Part shown: positions 7,962 through 15,566 of the stretch, in pieces
Numbering within the stretch: position 1 is the stretch's first letter
How the letters are laid out: the number at the start of each line of letters is the position of its first letter
Source of the DNA: Pseudomonas taeanensis MS-3
GTDB lineage: Bacteria > Pseudomonadota > Gammaproteobacteria > Pseudomonadales > Pseudomonadaceae
NCBI RefSeq assembly: GCF_000498575.2
Contig: NZ_AWSQ01000012.1
Coordinates: 1 to 43,280 of the forward strand
Direction of reading: 5' to 3'
DNA: 43,280 nt
Made by a program: the position numbers and the translations under genes
The notes under the pieces: generated by a model
What the model was told of the DNA's origin: nothing
The model's database searches: none
The model's input: only the letters and a program-made list of their open reading frames with translations

Positions 7962-9530
7962 ATGCGGAGTACGGTAATTGGATCGGGCAGGCTCGGAGGG
8001 CCGGCCTTTGCCGCAAAGCACAGGGCTGAAGTTTTCCCCCTCCTGAAGCGTGCCGTGTGGCATCTGGGATGCGTGATGGCGGCAATGGCCGTCGCGGGCT
8101 GCGCGCCCACCCTGAACATCCGCGCAGTGCCCGAGGAGTTGCCGGTGGCCACCCACTGGCCTGCCAATGCCCTGCCTGCCGAGAGACAAGGCATCCGCCC
8201 TGTGGAGTCGCCATGGCGCGACTACGTAGTCGACGAGCAACTGCGCGCGCTGATCGAGAAGGCGCTCGCGAACAACCGCGACCTACGCCTGGCGCTGCTG
8301 CGTGTCGAGGAAGCGCGTGCCGCCCACGGTATCCAGCGGTCCGAGCAGTTCCCGATGATCGGTCTGACCGGCGTGGGGGCTCGCGCACGCGTGCCGGACG
8401 ATCTGATTCTGACCGGAGAACCTGCCATCCATGAGGTGGCTGGCCTAGCGGTCGGCCTGACCAGTTGGGAACTCGACCTGTGGGGCCGGGTGCGTAGCCT
8501 CAATGAGGCCGCACTGCAGAACTACCTGGCGACCGACCATGCACAACGCGCCGTAAGGGCCAGCGTGATCACAGCCGTCGCGCAAGCCTACCTGAGCCAG
8601 CGCGACTACGATGAGCGCATCGCGCTGGCGAATCAGACCATTGCCAGCCGCGAGGAGTCCTACCGCATTTTCCGCCGCCGCAACGAGATGGGGTCGACCT
8701 CCGACCTGGAGCTGACCCAGGTCGAAACGTTGCTGATCCAGGCCCGCACGCTGGGCACGCAGCTTCAGCAGGCCCGTGCGGCGCAGGCCCATGCGCTGAC
8801 CCAACTGGTGGGCGCGTCCATCGAGCAGCTAACCATCGCCGAGCCTGCGCTGCGCGACGAGGCCATCTTCGCCGCGCTGGATGCTGGCCTGCCCTCCGAC
8901 CTGCTGACGGCCCGCCCCGACATCATCGCGGCCGAGCGCCAGCTCGCCGCCGCCAACGCCAACATCCGTGCGGCTCGGGCTGCCTTCTTCCCGCGCATTG
9001 CGCTGACAGGAAATTTCGGCACATTGAGCGCCGAACTCGCCGGTCTTTTCGAGTCCGGCAGCCGCACCTGGGTGTTCGCACCCACGATCTCCCTGCCGAT
9101 CTTCGATGGCGGGCGACGCCGCGCTGCGCTGGACTTGGCCGAGGTGCGCAGCGACATCGCCGTGGCCAGCTACGAGAAGACCATTCAGAACGCCTTCCGC
9201 GAAGTGGCCGATGCGCTCTCCGCTCGCCAGGCGCTGGCGCAGTTGGTCGAGCAACTGCGCCAGGCCCGCGATGTGCAGGACCGGCGCGCCCGGCTGGCGC
9301 AGTTGCGCTATGAGAGCGGTGCCGCCGCCTATCTTGAAGTCCTGGACGCGCAGCGCAACCAGCTGGAGGCACAGCAACAACTCGTTCAGGTGCGCCGACA
9401 GCTGCTGGCCAGCCAGGTGGCCCTGTATGCCGCGCTCGGCGGTGGCGCCGGTTTCGACCGTACTGTCGAGAGTACTGCCGGCAGTCCGTCGAATCCCTCC
9501 CTGACCACCAGGCTCCCCCATCAAGAGTAA
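7962..9530 (+). CDS. Outer-membrane efflux factor (OprM/NodT-type lipoprotein)
   Basis: 522 aa. The start at 7962 has GGA seven bases upstream. A lipobox occurs unusually late (AAMAVAGC, Cys about residue 47), so a shorter start near the hydrophobic stretch is possible. The protein shows the two-fold TolC-like repeat: VGLTSWELDLWGRVRSLNEA in the first half and APTISLPIFDGGRRRAALDL in the second, with long Ala/Gln/Arg helices between and LLTARPDIIAAERQLAAANA, a NodT signature. It forms the trimeric exit duct for the adaptor and permease encoded upstream. It is the last gene of the operon, 58 bp after the LpxR-like gene. Confidence 0.92.
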   Translation: MRSTVIGSGRLGGPAFAAKHRAEVFPLLKRAVWHLGCVMAAMAVAGCAPTLNIRAVPEELPVATHWPANALPAERQGIRPVESPWRDYVVDEQLRALIEKALANNRDLRLALLRVEEARAAHGIQRSEQFPMIGLTGVGARARVPDDLILTGEPAIHEVAGLAVGLTSWELDLWGRVRSLNEAALQNYLATDHAQRAVRASVITAVAQAYLSQRDYDERIALANQTIASREESYRIFRRRNEMGSTSDLELTQVETLLIQARTLGTQLQQARAAQAHALTQLVGASIEQLTIAEPALRDEAIFAALDAGLPSDLLTARPDIIAAERQLAAANANIRAARAAFFPRIALTGNFGTLSAELAGLFESGSRTWVFAPTISLPIFDGGRRRAALDLAEVRSDIAVASYEKTIQNAFREVADALSARQALAQLVEQLRQARDVQDRRARLAQLRYESGAAAYLEVLDAQRNQLEAQQQLVQVRRQLLASQVALYAALGGGAGFDRTVESTAGSPSNPSLTTRLPHQE

Positions 9531-9539
9531 GGCTGCGCA

Positions 9540-9809
9540 ATGGCACAAATGTCTTTCCTCAAGCCACCGTCTCATCGCATTCATCGTCGTACTCGCCGTG
9601 GCACCTACAAGAAACTGGGCAAGCGTAGCGCTCTATATAAAGCCAAGTGCAAGATCGAGAAGGCAAAGGCAAAGGTTGAACACCCATTCAGAGTGATCAA
9701 GCGCCAGTTCGGTTATGTGAAACCACCCTGGGCTGCATACGTAAAGAGCGTGTGTGGTGAGCGCCACGGGAAAAGGCTGACCAAGAGTCAGTCAGGTATG
9801 ATTGATTGA
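9540..9809 (+). pseudogene. IS5-family transposase C-terminal remnant
   Basis: An 89-aa frame whose middle (about 9594-9722) encodes GTYKKLGKRSALYKAK and VEHPFRVIKRQFGYVK. This is clearly the C-terminal catalytic-Glu region of the IS5-group transposase found intact at 12780-12910, but with different codons, so it comes from a diverged relative. The similarity stops abruptly at about 9722, followed by group II intron sequence. It lies only 9 bp after the efflux operon. Confidence 0.75.
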
Positions 9810-10351
9810 TTGAGACGAACGTAAGTGAACCATCGAAGAAGTGTCGATAATTGCAGACGATATCGAAACCAGAGACTCGACAACGCTCTGGGACAAGTCA
9901 GACGGGCGCCTGGGTTCTGGTCTGGCGGTATCCGGCATAGAGGTGGCGTGACGATCATTCAGGCACATGTACGGAACATGGAAATCTGTCATTGCGATGC
10001 CAAGGGAGCGATTCAACCAGAGAGGCGTTATCTCTCCGATACTTGCGAATTGGACGCTGGATAGCCTGGAAGATGTCGTCCATGCAAGCGTGGCTTCGAC
10101 AGAGCGCAAGCGTAAGCCATTCAAGATACACGTCGTACGATATGCCGATGACTTCATCATCACAGGGGCCACGAAAGCTGTTTTGCAACATCAGGTTCGT
10201 CCTGCAATTGAGGCGTTCCTGAAAGAGCGAGGCTTGGAACTCTCTGATGAAAAGACTCAGATAACGCATATCTCGCAAGGCTTCGATTTTCTGGGCCAGA
10301 ACGTACGCAAGTACACCGGCAAGCTACTCATCACTCCGGCTCGCAAGAGTG
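9750..10351 (+). mobile_element. Group II intron fragment A (domain I remnant plus RT core)
   Basis: The stretch contains GAACGTAAGTGAAC, related to domain I of the intron at 13175, then reverse-transcriptase coding sequence with the YADD catalytic box. 10064-10350 is nearly identical to 11751-12037, a direct repeat 1687 bp apart with only a few mismatches. The left edge is uncertain and no clean GTGCG 5' end is seen. The right edge at about 10351 jumps into IS3 transposase sequence. Confidence 0.7.
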
Positions 10352-10653
10352 TGAAACCACAGACCATCCGTAGTGACAACGGCCCGGAGTACATCAGCAG
10401 TAAGCTTGTTCTGTGGGCGGAAAAGCGCGGCGTTCGCCTGGAGTACATCCAGCCAGGAAATCCACAGCAGAACGCCTACGTCGAGCGCTACAATCGCACG
10501 GTGCGTTACGACTGGCTGGGGCATTATTTGTTCGAATCGATCACCGAGGTGCAGGAACATGCAACTCGCTGGATGTGGACATACAATCACGAACGGCCAA
10601 ACATGGCCCAGGGAGGTATCACCCCCAAACAGAAGTTGGCCCGCGCGGCCTGA
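9967..10653 (+). CDS. Chimeric ORF: intron RT core fused to IS3-family transposase C-terminus
   Basis: 228 aa in one open frame. Residues about 17-128 are group II intron reverse transcriptase (RGVISPILANWTLDSLEDVV, then VVRYADDFIITGATK with the YADD active site). From about residue 129 the protein becomes IS3-family OrfB: TIRSDNGPEYISSKLVLWAE, then NAYVERYNRTVRYDW, carrying the second Asp and final Glu of the DDE triad. The RT lacks its N-terminal fingers and maturase domain, and the transposase lacks the first catalytic Asp. It is most likely a recombination product without enzymatic function, although the fusion has kept the frame open. Expression is unknown. Confidence 0.75.
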   Translation: MYGTWKSVIAMPRERFNQRGVISPILANWTLDSLEDVVHASVASTERKRKPFKIHVVRYADDFIITGATKAVLQHQVRPAIEAFLKERGLELSDEKTQITHISQGFDFLGQNVRKYTGKLLITPARKSVKPQTIRSDNGPEYISSKLVLWAEKRGVRLEYIQPGNPQQNAYVERYNRTVRYDWLGHYLFESITEVQEHATRWMWTYNHERPNMAQGGITPKQKLARAA

Positions 10654-10694
10654 CCTCTACTTTTGGCGAGTGCTAAAAATGGGGGGATTCCCCC
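10352..10694 (+). mobile_element. IS3-family right-end fragment
   Basis: It contains the 3' end of OrfB (stop at 10653) and a terminal segment with GCTAAAAATGGGGGGATT, a G-run typical of some IS3-group ends. The left part of the element is absent, replaced by intron sequence at about 10351. Confidence 0.65.
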
Positions 10695-10697
10695 CTC

Positions 10698-10812
10698 AAG
10701 GCGCAAAACTATGCATTTGAAGGTGGAAAATGATCCGTTTTTTCGATTGAGACGTTGTTTTTTCGAGTCGTTGAGAAAAACACCATGAAAATCGCGACTA
10801 CTTCAGACCTTC
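10698..10812 (+). mobile_element. Probable IS5-type right-end remnant
   Basis: This stretch ends in CTACTTCAGACC at 10798-10809, which matches the right end of the complete IS5-family element (13158-13169). No coding sequence remains. It appears to be the non-coding tail of another IS5 copy. Confidence 0.5.
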
Positions 10813-10815
10813 CGT

Positions 10816-10925
10816 AGAGAAAGCGAATGCCGGGCTGTAATGGCTCGGAAAGGGGTTGGAACATTACTCCACGGGAAACCGGGCTGACTTCTGCGTGGTC
10901 GTTGAACACATGAGCGAAGATTAGG
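10816..10925 (+). mobile_element. Group II intron fragment B
   Basis: Bases 10816-10925 match 13649-13758 of the second intron almost perfectly (constant offset 2833). The match ends exactly where the complete IS5-family element starts at 10926, so that IS lies inside or against an older intron copy. Confidence 0.75.
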
Positions 10926-11743
10926 GAAACTCTGAAGAAGACTTCCTGATTTTGGCAAAATACCCGGACGCCACCCACCGAGTTTTCCGATGAAGCAGAT
11001 GACCTTCGCCGATGCCGAATACGCCGGCAAGCGCAAGCAGACCCGTAAAGAGTTGTTCCTGATCGAGATGGATCGGGTGGTGCCGTGGAAGGGCTTGATC
11101 GCCTTGATTGAGCCGCATTACCCCAAGGGTGAAGGCGGTCGTCCGTCCTACCCGCTGATGGCGATGCTGCGGGTTCATCTGATGCAGAATTGGTTCGGCT
11201 ACAGCGATCCTGCGATGGAGGAGGCGCTGTACGAGACCACAATCTTGCGCCAGTTCGCGGGGCTAAGCCTGGAGCGCATCCCTGACGAAACCACCATCCT
11301 CAACTTCCGCCGTTTGCTGGAGAAGCACGCGCTGGCTGCCGGCATCCTGGCCGTGATCAATGGCTACCTGGGTGACCGGGGTTTGTCATTGCGCCAAGGC
11401 ACTATCGTCGATGCCACGCTGATCAACGCGCCGAGCTCGACCAAGAACAAAGAAGGTAAGCGCGACCCGGAAATGCACCAAACCAAGAAAGGTCAGCAGT
11501 ACTACTTCGGCAGTGCGACCTGAAAGTCGCATGGGTTTCTGTTCCGCAGGTTAACGCCCGACGGAACCGACTGTTCCACCACTCGTTCCCTACCCAGACA
11601 GGCGTGGCCGGTAACAGCCGGGTCTGAAGCTCTGGGGACAATGTAACCGCCGATATTTCGGTAGGTCGAACCGCGAGGCCAGACTGAATCTGCCAGCATC
11701 AAGGCGGAGAGGTGCTAGGGATGAACGGGTACGGCTAACACAA

Positions 11744-12496
11744 GTGGATGGCCTGGAAGATGTCGTCTATGCAAGCGTGGCTTCGACAGCGCGCAAGCGT
11801 AAGCCATTCAAGATACACGTCGTACGATATGCCGATGACTTCATCATCACAGGGGCCACGAAAGCTGTTTTGCAACATCAGGTTCGTCCTGCAATTGAGG
11901 CGTTCCTGAAAGAGCGAGGCTTGGAACTCTCTGATGAAAAGACTCAGATAACGCATATCTCGCAAGGCTTCGATTTTCTGGGCCAGAACGTACGCAAGTA
12001 CGCCGGCAAGCTACTCATCACTCCGGCTCGCAAGAGTGCGAAGGCATTGCTGGATAAGGTGCGGGAAATCGCGAACGCAAACAAGACGGCGACTCAAGCT
12101 AACTTGATCTTGACCCTGAACCCGGTGATCCGAGGATGGGCCATGTATCATCGCCATGTTGTCGCCGCCAAGCGTTTCGCATGGATCGACCATCAGATTT
12201 GGCAAGTGTTATGGCGCTGGGCAGTTCGCCGGCACGCCATGAAAAGTGCCCATTGGGTAAAACAACGCTACTTTCGTGTCGTGGGTCAACGGCACTGGGT
12301 TTTCGCCACCCAGGAGAAAGCGCGCGGCATGAGTCAACCCGCTTGGCTGTATGCCGCCGCCAGTGTTTCGATCGTGCGGCATATCAAAATATGCAGTGCA
12401 GCGAACCCGTTTGATCCAGCATGGACGTTTTACCTTGAGCGCCGAAGAGCGCATCGTCAGGTTGCCCAGTCTTACTCAGGCTGCTGGAAGGCTTGA
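11744..12496 (+). pseudogene. Truncated group II intron reverse transcriptase/maturase
   Basis: A 250-aa frame with RT motifs VVRYADDFIITGATKAVLQ and SQGFDFLGQNVRKYAGK, then the maturase X domain (ALLDKVREIANANK, PVIRGWAMYHRHVVAAKRF, SAHWVKQRYFRV). Full-length relatives have about 400-600 aa. The N-terminal fingers are missing. The C-terminus jumps from YLERRRA to HRQVAQSY, the latter resembling sequence normally found after the HNH endonuclease domain, so that domain has been lost too. Autonomous retrohoming is not expected. Confidence 0.8.
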
Positions 12497-12528
12497 GCCG
12501 TATGAGGGGTGACTCTCACGTACGGTTC
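12495..12528 (+). ncRNA. Group II intron domain V, copy 1
   Basis: A 34-nt hairpin starting GAGCCGTATG and ending CACGTACGGTTC with a GTGA tetraloop region. It carries the catalytic AGC triad near its 5' end and all basal pairs are intact. It is followed by a short domain VI and the intron end at 12569. Confidence 0.85.
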
Positions 12529-13754
12529 TTAGGGGAGGCAAGGGTGGTAACACCCTTGCTTTACCCGACTGAAGGCCCATGTCGGCGTGGACGTTGAGTC
12601 CGGTCTGGTGCACAGCGTGGTGGGCACGGCGGCCAATGTGGCGGATATCACCCAGGTCGACAAACTGTTGCATGGCGAGGAAAACATGGTCGGTGCTGAC
12701 GCGGGTTATACCGGTGTCGAAAAGCGTCCGGAGCATGATGGCCGGAAGGTGATCTGGCAGGTCGCGGCACGCCGCAGTACTTACAAGAAGCTGGGCAAGA
12801 GCAGCCCGCTGTACAAAGCCAAGCGCAAGATCGAGAAGGCCAAAGCCCAGGTGCGCGCCAAGGTCGAACACCCGTTCCGGGTGATCAAGCGGCAGTTCGG
12901 TTATGTGAAGACGCGCTTCCGTGGCCTGGCGAAGAACACTGCGCAACTGGTGACACTGTTCGCGCTGTCGAATCTGTGGATGGCGCGCAGACATTTACTG
13001 ACGAATGCAGGAGAGGTGCGCCTGTAATGCGAAGAATGGCTGCCGCGAGGTACTTGCGGCGGCTAAAAACCCAAAAATAAGCGGGTGATCTGAGCGTTTT
13101 TGATCGATTTACCGCTTTCAAAATCGGCAGAGGCTGAAGTCAGCCAAAAATACACGGCTACTTCAGACCATCCTGTGCGACACGAAGCTTTACCTGTCAT
13201 TGTCCACCTATTCCGTGTTTGGAATGGTAGCGGACTCGCTGTGCGACCAGCGATAGCCTAACAAGACATGCATCACTGGTAACGGTGGGGTGTGAAGCTC
13301 TTGTGACAATGTAGCCCCTTGATGGTGTGTAATCGCTGCGAAGTGAAGCACAGATGCTCGGAGCCGTACCGGGTTGAGGCGCTAGGCTGGCCAGTATGAG
13401 CAACGTAAGTGAACTGCTGATAAATGTCGTGACTGAAAACATGCCAAAACGGCTGATAGGCATGAACCAAAAGGTGTGAGGTCGGTTATTTCTGTGGGAT
13501 GTGGGAATACGTCGTCATCAGACTTCCGGCAAAAAGGCAGGCTCTAACCTGGGCGTGTGACAGGTAAGGAACGTGGTAAGCCCGTATTGCTGCCTTTGTG
13601 GCAGGTGAGCCGTAAGGTGAGCTGTTGGCGGTGCGGGTATGGGATCGCAGAGAAAGCGAATGCCGGGCTGTAATGGCTCGGATAGGGGTTGGAACATTAC
13701 TCCACGGGAAACCGGGCAGACTTCTGCGTGGTCGTTGAACACATGAGCGAAGAT

Positions 13755-14005
13755 TAGGTTGGGCCTGAAAGGGTGCAGGTCAGCGCGCAAGAGCATGGGT
13801 TTCCCATGTCCGCGACCTGAGTCCGTATTGCGGAAACTGACCAGCTCAGAGCGGATTGTGAAGATCCATCTTTCCCCAGAAGGAATCAAGGCAGATAGAT
13901 CGGCTCTTGATCGGGCTTACAACGGCTTGAGCCGTATGCGGTGAAAGTCGCACGTACGGTTCTTAGGGGGCCCTAGGCCAGCAATGGCCTGGGGGCTACC
14001 CGACT
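13755..14005 (+). repeat. 251-bp tandem repeat of intron 3' region, unit 1
   Basis: The unit starts TAGGTTGGGCCTGAAAGG and ends at the intron 3' terminus CCCGAC. It is repeated immediately from 14006 with a few substitutions. The second unit is split by the IS630 element and finishes at 15451. Confidence 0.88.
13929..13962 (+). ncRNA. Group II intron domain V, copy 2
   Basis: A 34-nt hairpin GAGCCGTATGCGG...CACGTACGGTTC with a GAAA tetraloop and intact basal pairing and AGC triad. Confidence 0.85.
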
Positions 14006-14178
14006 AGGTTGGGCCTGAAAGGGTGCAGGTCAGCGCGTAAGAGCATGGGTTTCCCATGTCCGCGGCCTGAGTCCGTATAGCGGAAACTGACCAGCTCAGA
14101 GCGGATTGTGAAGATCCATCTGTACCCAGAAGCAATCAAGGCAGATAGATCGGCTCTTGATCGGGCTTACAACGGATT

Positions 14179-14212
14179 GAGCCGTATGCGGTGAAAGTCG
14201 CACGTACAGTTC
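14179..14212 (+). ncRNA. Group II intron domain V, copy 3 (mutated)
   Basis: Same hairpin as the copy at 13929-13962 except for one G to A change in the 3' arm, which breaks the fifth base pair. Confidence 0.75.
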
Positions 14213-14226
14213 TTAGGGGGGCCCTA

Positions 14227-15420
14227 GCGGACTGTTTGGTTAGTTCAATAACTTATTCTTGATTGCGGTGAGCTTTGCGCGACTAACAGAGTTGATGATG
14301 GATTCAGCCGTTTTGTTCCAGCGAAATGGCTTGGCTGAATGTTCATTATGGGCCTCGATAAAACGGCGAATTGCCGCTTTCAGATCAGCCACGCTGCTGA
14401 ACGCATCGCGATACAGCGCCCGCCTTCCAATTGAGCAAACCAACCCTCAACGGCGTTCAACCATGAGGCGCTGGTCGGCGTGAAGTGCAGCTTGAAGCGG
14501 GGATGCTTCTCCAGCCACGCCTTGACGGCGGCTGTCTTGTGAGTCGAGCTGTTGTCCAGAATCAAATGCAGATCCAGCTCGGCAGGCGTCGCGCGGTCGA
14601 TCTGTCGCAAGAATTCAAGGAACTCTTTGGCCCTGTGTCGTTGGGTGATGCGACCAATGACCTGGCCCGTCAGGATGTCGAAGGCGGCATACAAACTGGC
14701 CGTACCGTGACGCTTGTAGTCATGCGTCCTGCGTTCGATCTGACCCGGCTTGAGCGGCAGCATGGGCTGGGTGCGATCCAGCACCTGGATCTGGGTTTTC
14801 TCGTCCACTGACAGCACCATCGCATTGTCAGGCGGGTTCAGGTACAGCCCAACCACATCAACCACTTTGCCAGCAAAGTGTGGGTCGTTGCTGATCTTGA
14901 AGGTTTTCAGCCGGTGGGGCTTGAGGTCGGCAGCGGCCCATACCTGGGCGACTTGCCAGACGGTAACGCCCACGTATTTGGCCATCAGGCGCAGGCTCCA
15001 GTGAGTCGCCTCACGCGGTACACGCTGGGTCGTCAGGGTGAGGATTTCCTTAATCTTCGCCTCGTCGAGCTTGCGTGGATGTCCGCTACGCGGGAGATCG
15101 CTCAGCCCAACGAGGCCAGCTTCCTGATAGCGCTTGCGCCATTTGAATACGACAGGTGCCGAAACTTCCAACCGATCACTCACCTGCTTGGGCGTGCTTG
15201 GGCGTGAGACCGCTGGCCAGCAGCAACAGAATTCGGGCACGTTGCCCAAGGTTTTGCGGCAGAGTTCCCATGCATAACCAGCTTTGCAGCGTCTCAACAT
15301 CAGTGGGTTTTAAACAAAAAGAAGCCGCTGGTCGAGCCATGCTGCACACGCCGAAAAAGGAGGGATGCACAGTATATTTGTTATCCCCCTATCGATAAAC
15401 GAACTTTACGGACAGCCAAC
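14227..15420 (-). mobile_element. IS630-family insertion sequence with TA duplication
   Basis: 1194 bp. The left end GCGGACTGTTTGGTTAGTTC and the inverted right end GTTGGCTGTCCGTAAAGTTC match at 12 of 20 positions. TA is present at both edges (14225-14226 and 15421-15422). Outside it the intron repeat resumes in register, which fixes both ends. TA duplication is the hallmark of IS630/Tc1-mariner elements. Confidence 0.85.
14240..15370 (-). pseudogene. IS630-family transposase, two frameshifts
   Basis: Three overlapping frames make up one protein. The N-terminal part (15370 to about 15200) reads LGQRARILLLLASGLTPK. The main part reads APVVFKWRKRYQEAGLVGL (HTH) followed by MVLSVDEKTQIQVLDRT, LILDNSSTHKT and SWLNAVEGWFAQLE, the DDE triad. 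The C-terminal part is in the frame 14443-14240 (RDAFSSVADLKAAIRRFIEA). Break 1 is a 10-bp tandem duplication (15186-15195 repeated at 15196-15205) that turns TPKQVSDR into TPKHAQAGE-stop. Break 2 is a one-base shift near 14425 in the codons after QLE. Some IS630 relatives use programmed frameshifting, but the duplication argues for decay. Confidence 0.85.
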
Positions 15421-15485
15421 TAAGCCAGCAGTGGCCTGGGGGCTACCCGACTAAGAGGCAGCATTTTGCACCACCGATCATATCG

Positions 15486-15503
15486 ACTACACTTAAGTGT
15501 AGT
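15486..15503. promoter_or_regulatory. 18-bp palindrome upstream of alkS, candidate AlkS operator
   Basis: ACTACACTTAAGTGTAGT is a perfect palindrome centred 72 bp before the alkS start codon. Known AlkS-activated promoters place the activator near -42. From the centre at 15494.5 this predicts a start near 15537, and TATGGT (15526-15531) lies at the right place for a -10. It is therefore a plausible autoregulated alkS promoter. Intron sequence ends 35 bp upstream, so any further upstream promoter may have been lost. Confidence 0.6.
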
Positions 15504-15566
15504 TTAAATATTTAACACCGTAACCTATGGTGAGAATATGCAGTCAGCTGGCGCGAGAATAGCATA

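Larger units (their letters stand above)
11513..12569 (+). mobile_element. Group II intron, internally deleted, inserted in IS5 transposase
   Basis: It starts GTGCGACCTG, ends TTTACCCGAC, and its removal restores the host frame exactly. At 1057 bp it is less than half of a full-length intron with its protein. Domain V is present (12495-12528). The loss covers the 5' half of the RT gene: sequence passes from domain I (GATGAACGGGTACGGC) straight to the middle of the RT at about 11745. A second loss in the protein removes the HNH region. Confidence 0.88.
10990..13027 (+). pseudogene. IS5-family transposase, coding sequence split by group II intron
   Basis: Exon 1 is 10990-11512 and exon 2 is 12570-13027. 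Joined they make 981 bp, a continuous 326-aa frame. The junction restores TAC TTC GGC ATG AAG GCC, reading YYFGMKAHVG as in IS5 transposases. The DDE residues are visible: Asp in GTIVDATLIN, Asp in GADAGYTGVE, and Glu in KVEHPFRVIKRQFGY. Without splicing the first exon reads into a stop after SAT at 11523. The transposase is therefore functional only if the intron splices, which is doubtful because the intron-encoded maturase is truncated; help from another copy is possible. Confidence 0.85.
10926..13172 (+). mobile_element. IS5-family insertion sequence carrying a group II intron
   Basis: The left end GAAACTCTGAAG (10926) and the reverse of the right end GATGGTCTGAAG (13172) agree at 9 of 12 positions. 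After subtracting the 1057-bp intron (11513-12569) the element is 1190 bp, the usual IS5-group size. I found no 4-bp target duplication: the left flank is intron fragment B and the right flank is the start of another intron copy, implying later rearrangement. Exact ends could be off by a few bases. Confidence 0.78.
13175..14005 (+). mobile_element. Second group II intron, ORF-less
   Basis: It starts GTGCGACACG at 13175 and ends GGGGGCTACCCGAC at 14005, the same terminal motifs as the intron in the IS5 transposase. Domain I blocks (GTAACGGTGGGGTGTGAAGC) align with that intron's GTAACAGCCGGGTCTGAAGC. It has domain V at 13929-13962. At 831 bp it lacks any RT frame. Its 5' end sits 2 bp after the IS5 right end. 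From 13755 onward it is duplicated in tandem. Confidence 0.75.
14006..15451 (+). repeat. 251-bp tandem repeat, unit 2, interrupted by IS630
   Basis: 14006-14226 matches unit 1. The remaining 29 bases (15423-15451, GCCAGCAGTGGCCTGGG onward) lie beyond the IS630 element. The domain V copy at 14179-14212 has TACAGTTC instead of TACGGTTC, creating a C-A mismatch directly beside the catalytic triad, so this copy is probably dead. Confidence 0.85.

Noticed and set aside
10926..13172. Four-base target duplication for the IS5-family element
   Set aside because: Left flank TAGG and right flank CTGT differ; later recombination among intron copies probably changed the flanks.
13241..13250. GTGCGACCAG as 5' end of the second intron
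   Set aside because: Starting there leaves too little room before the conserved domain I block compared with the first intron; GTGCGACACG at 13175 gives the expected spacing.
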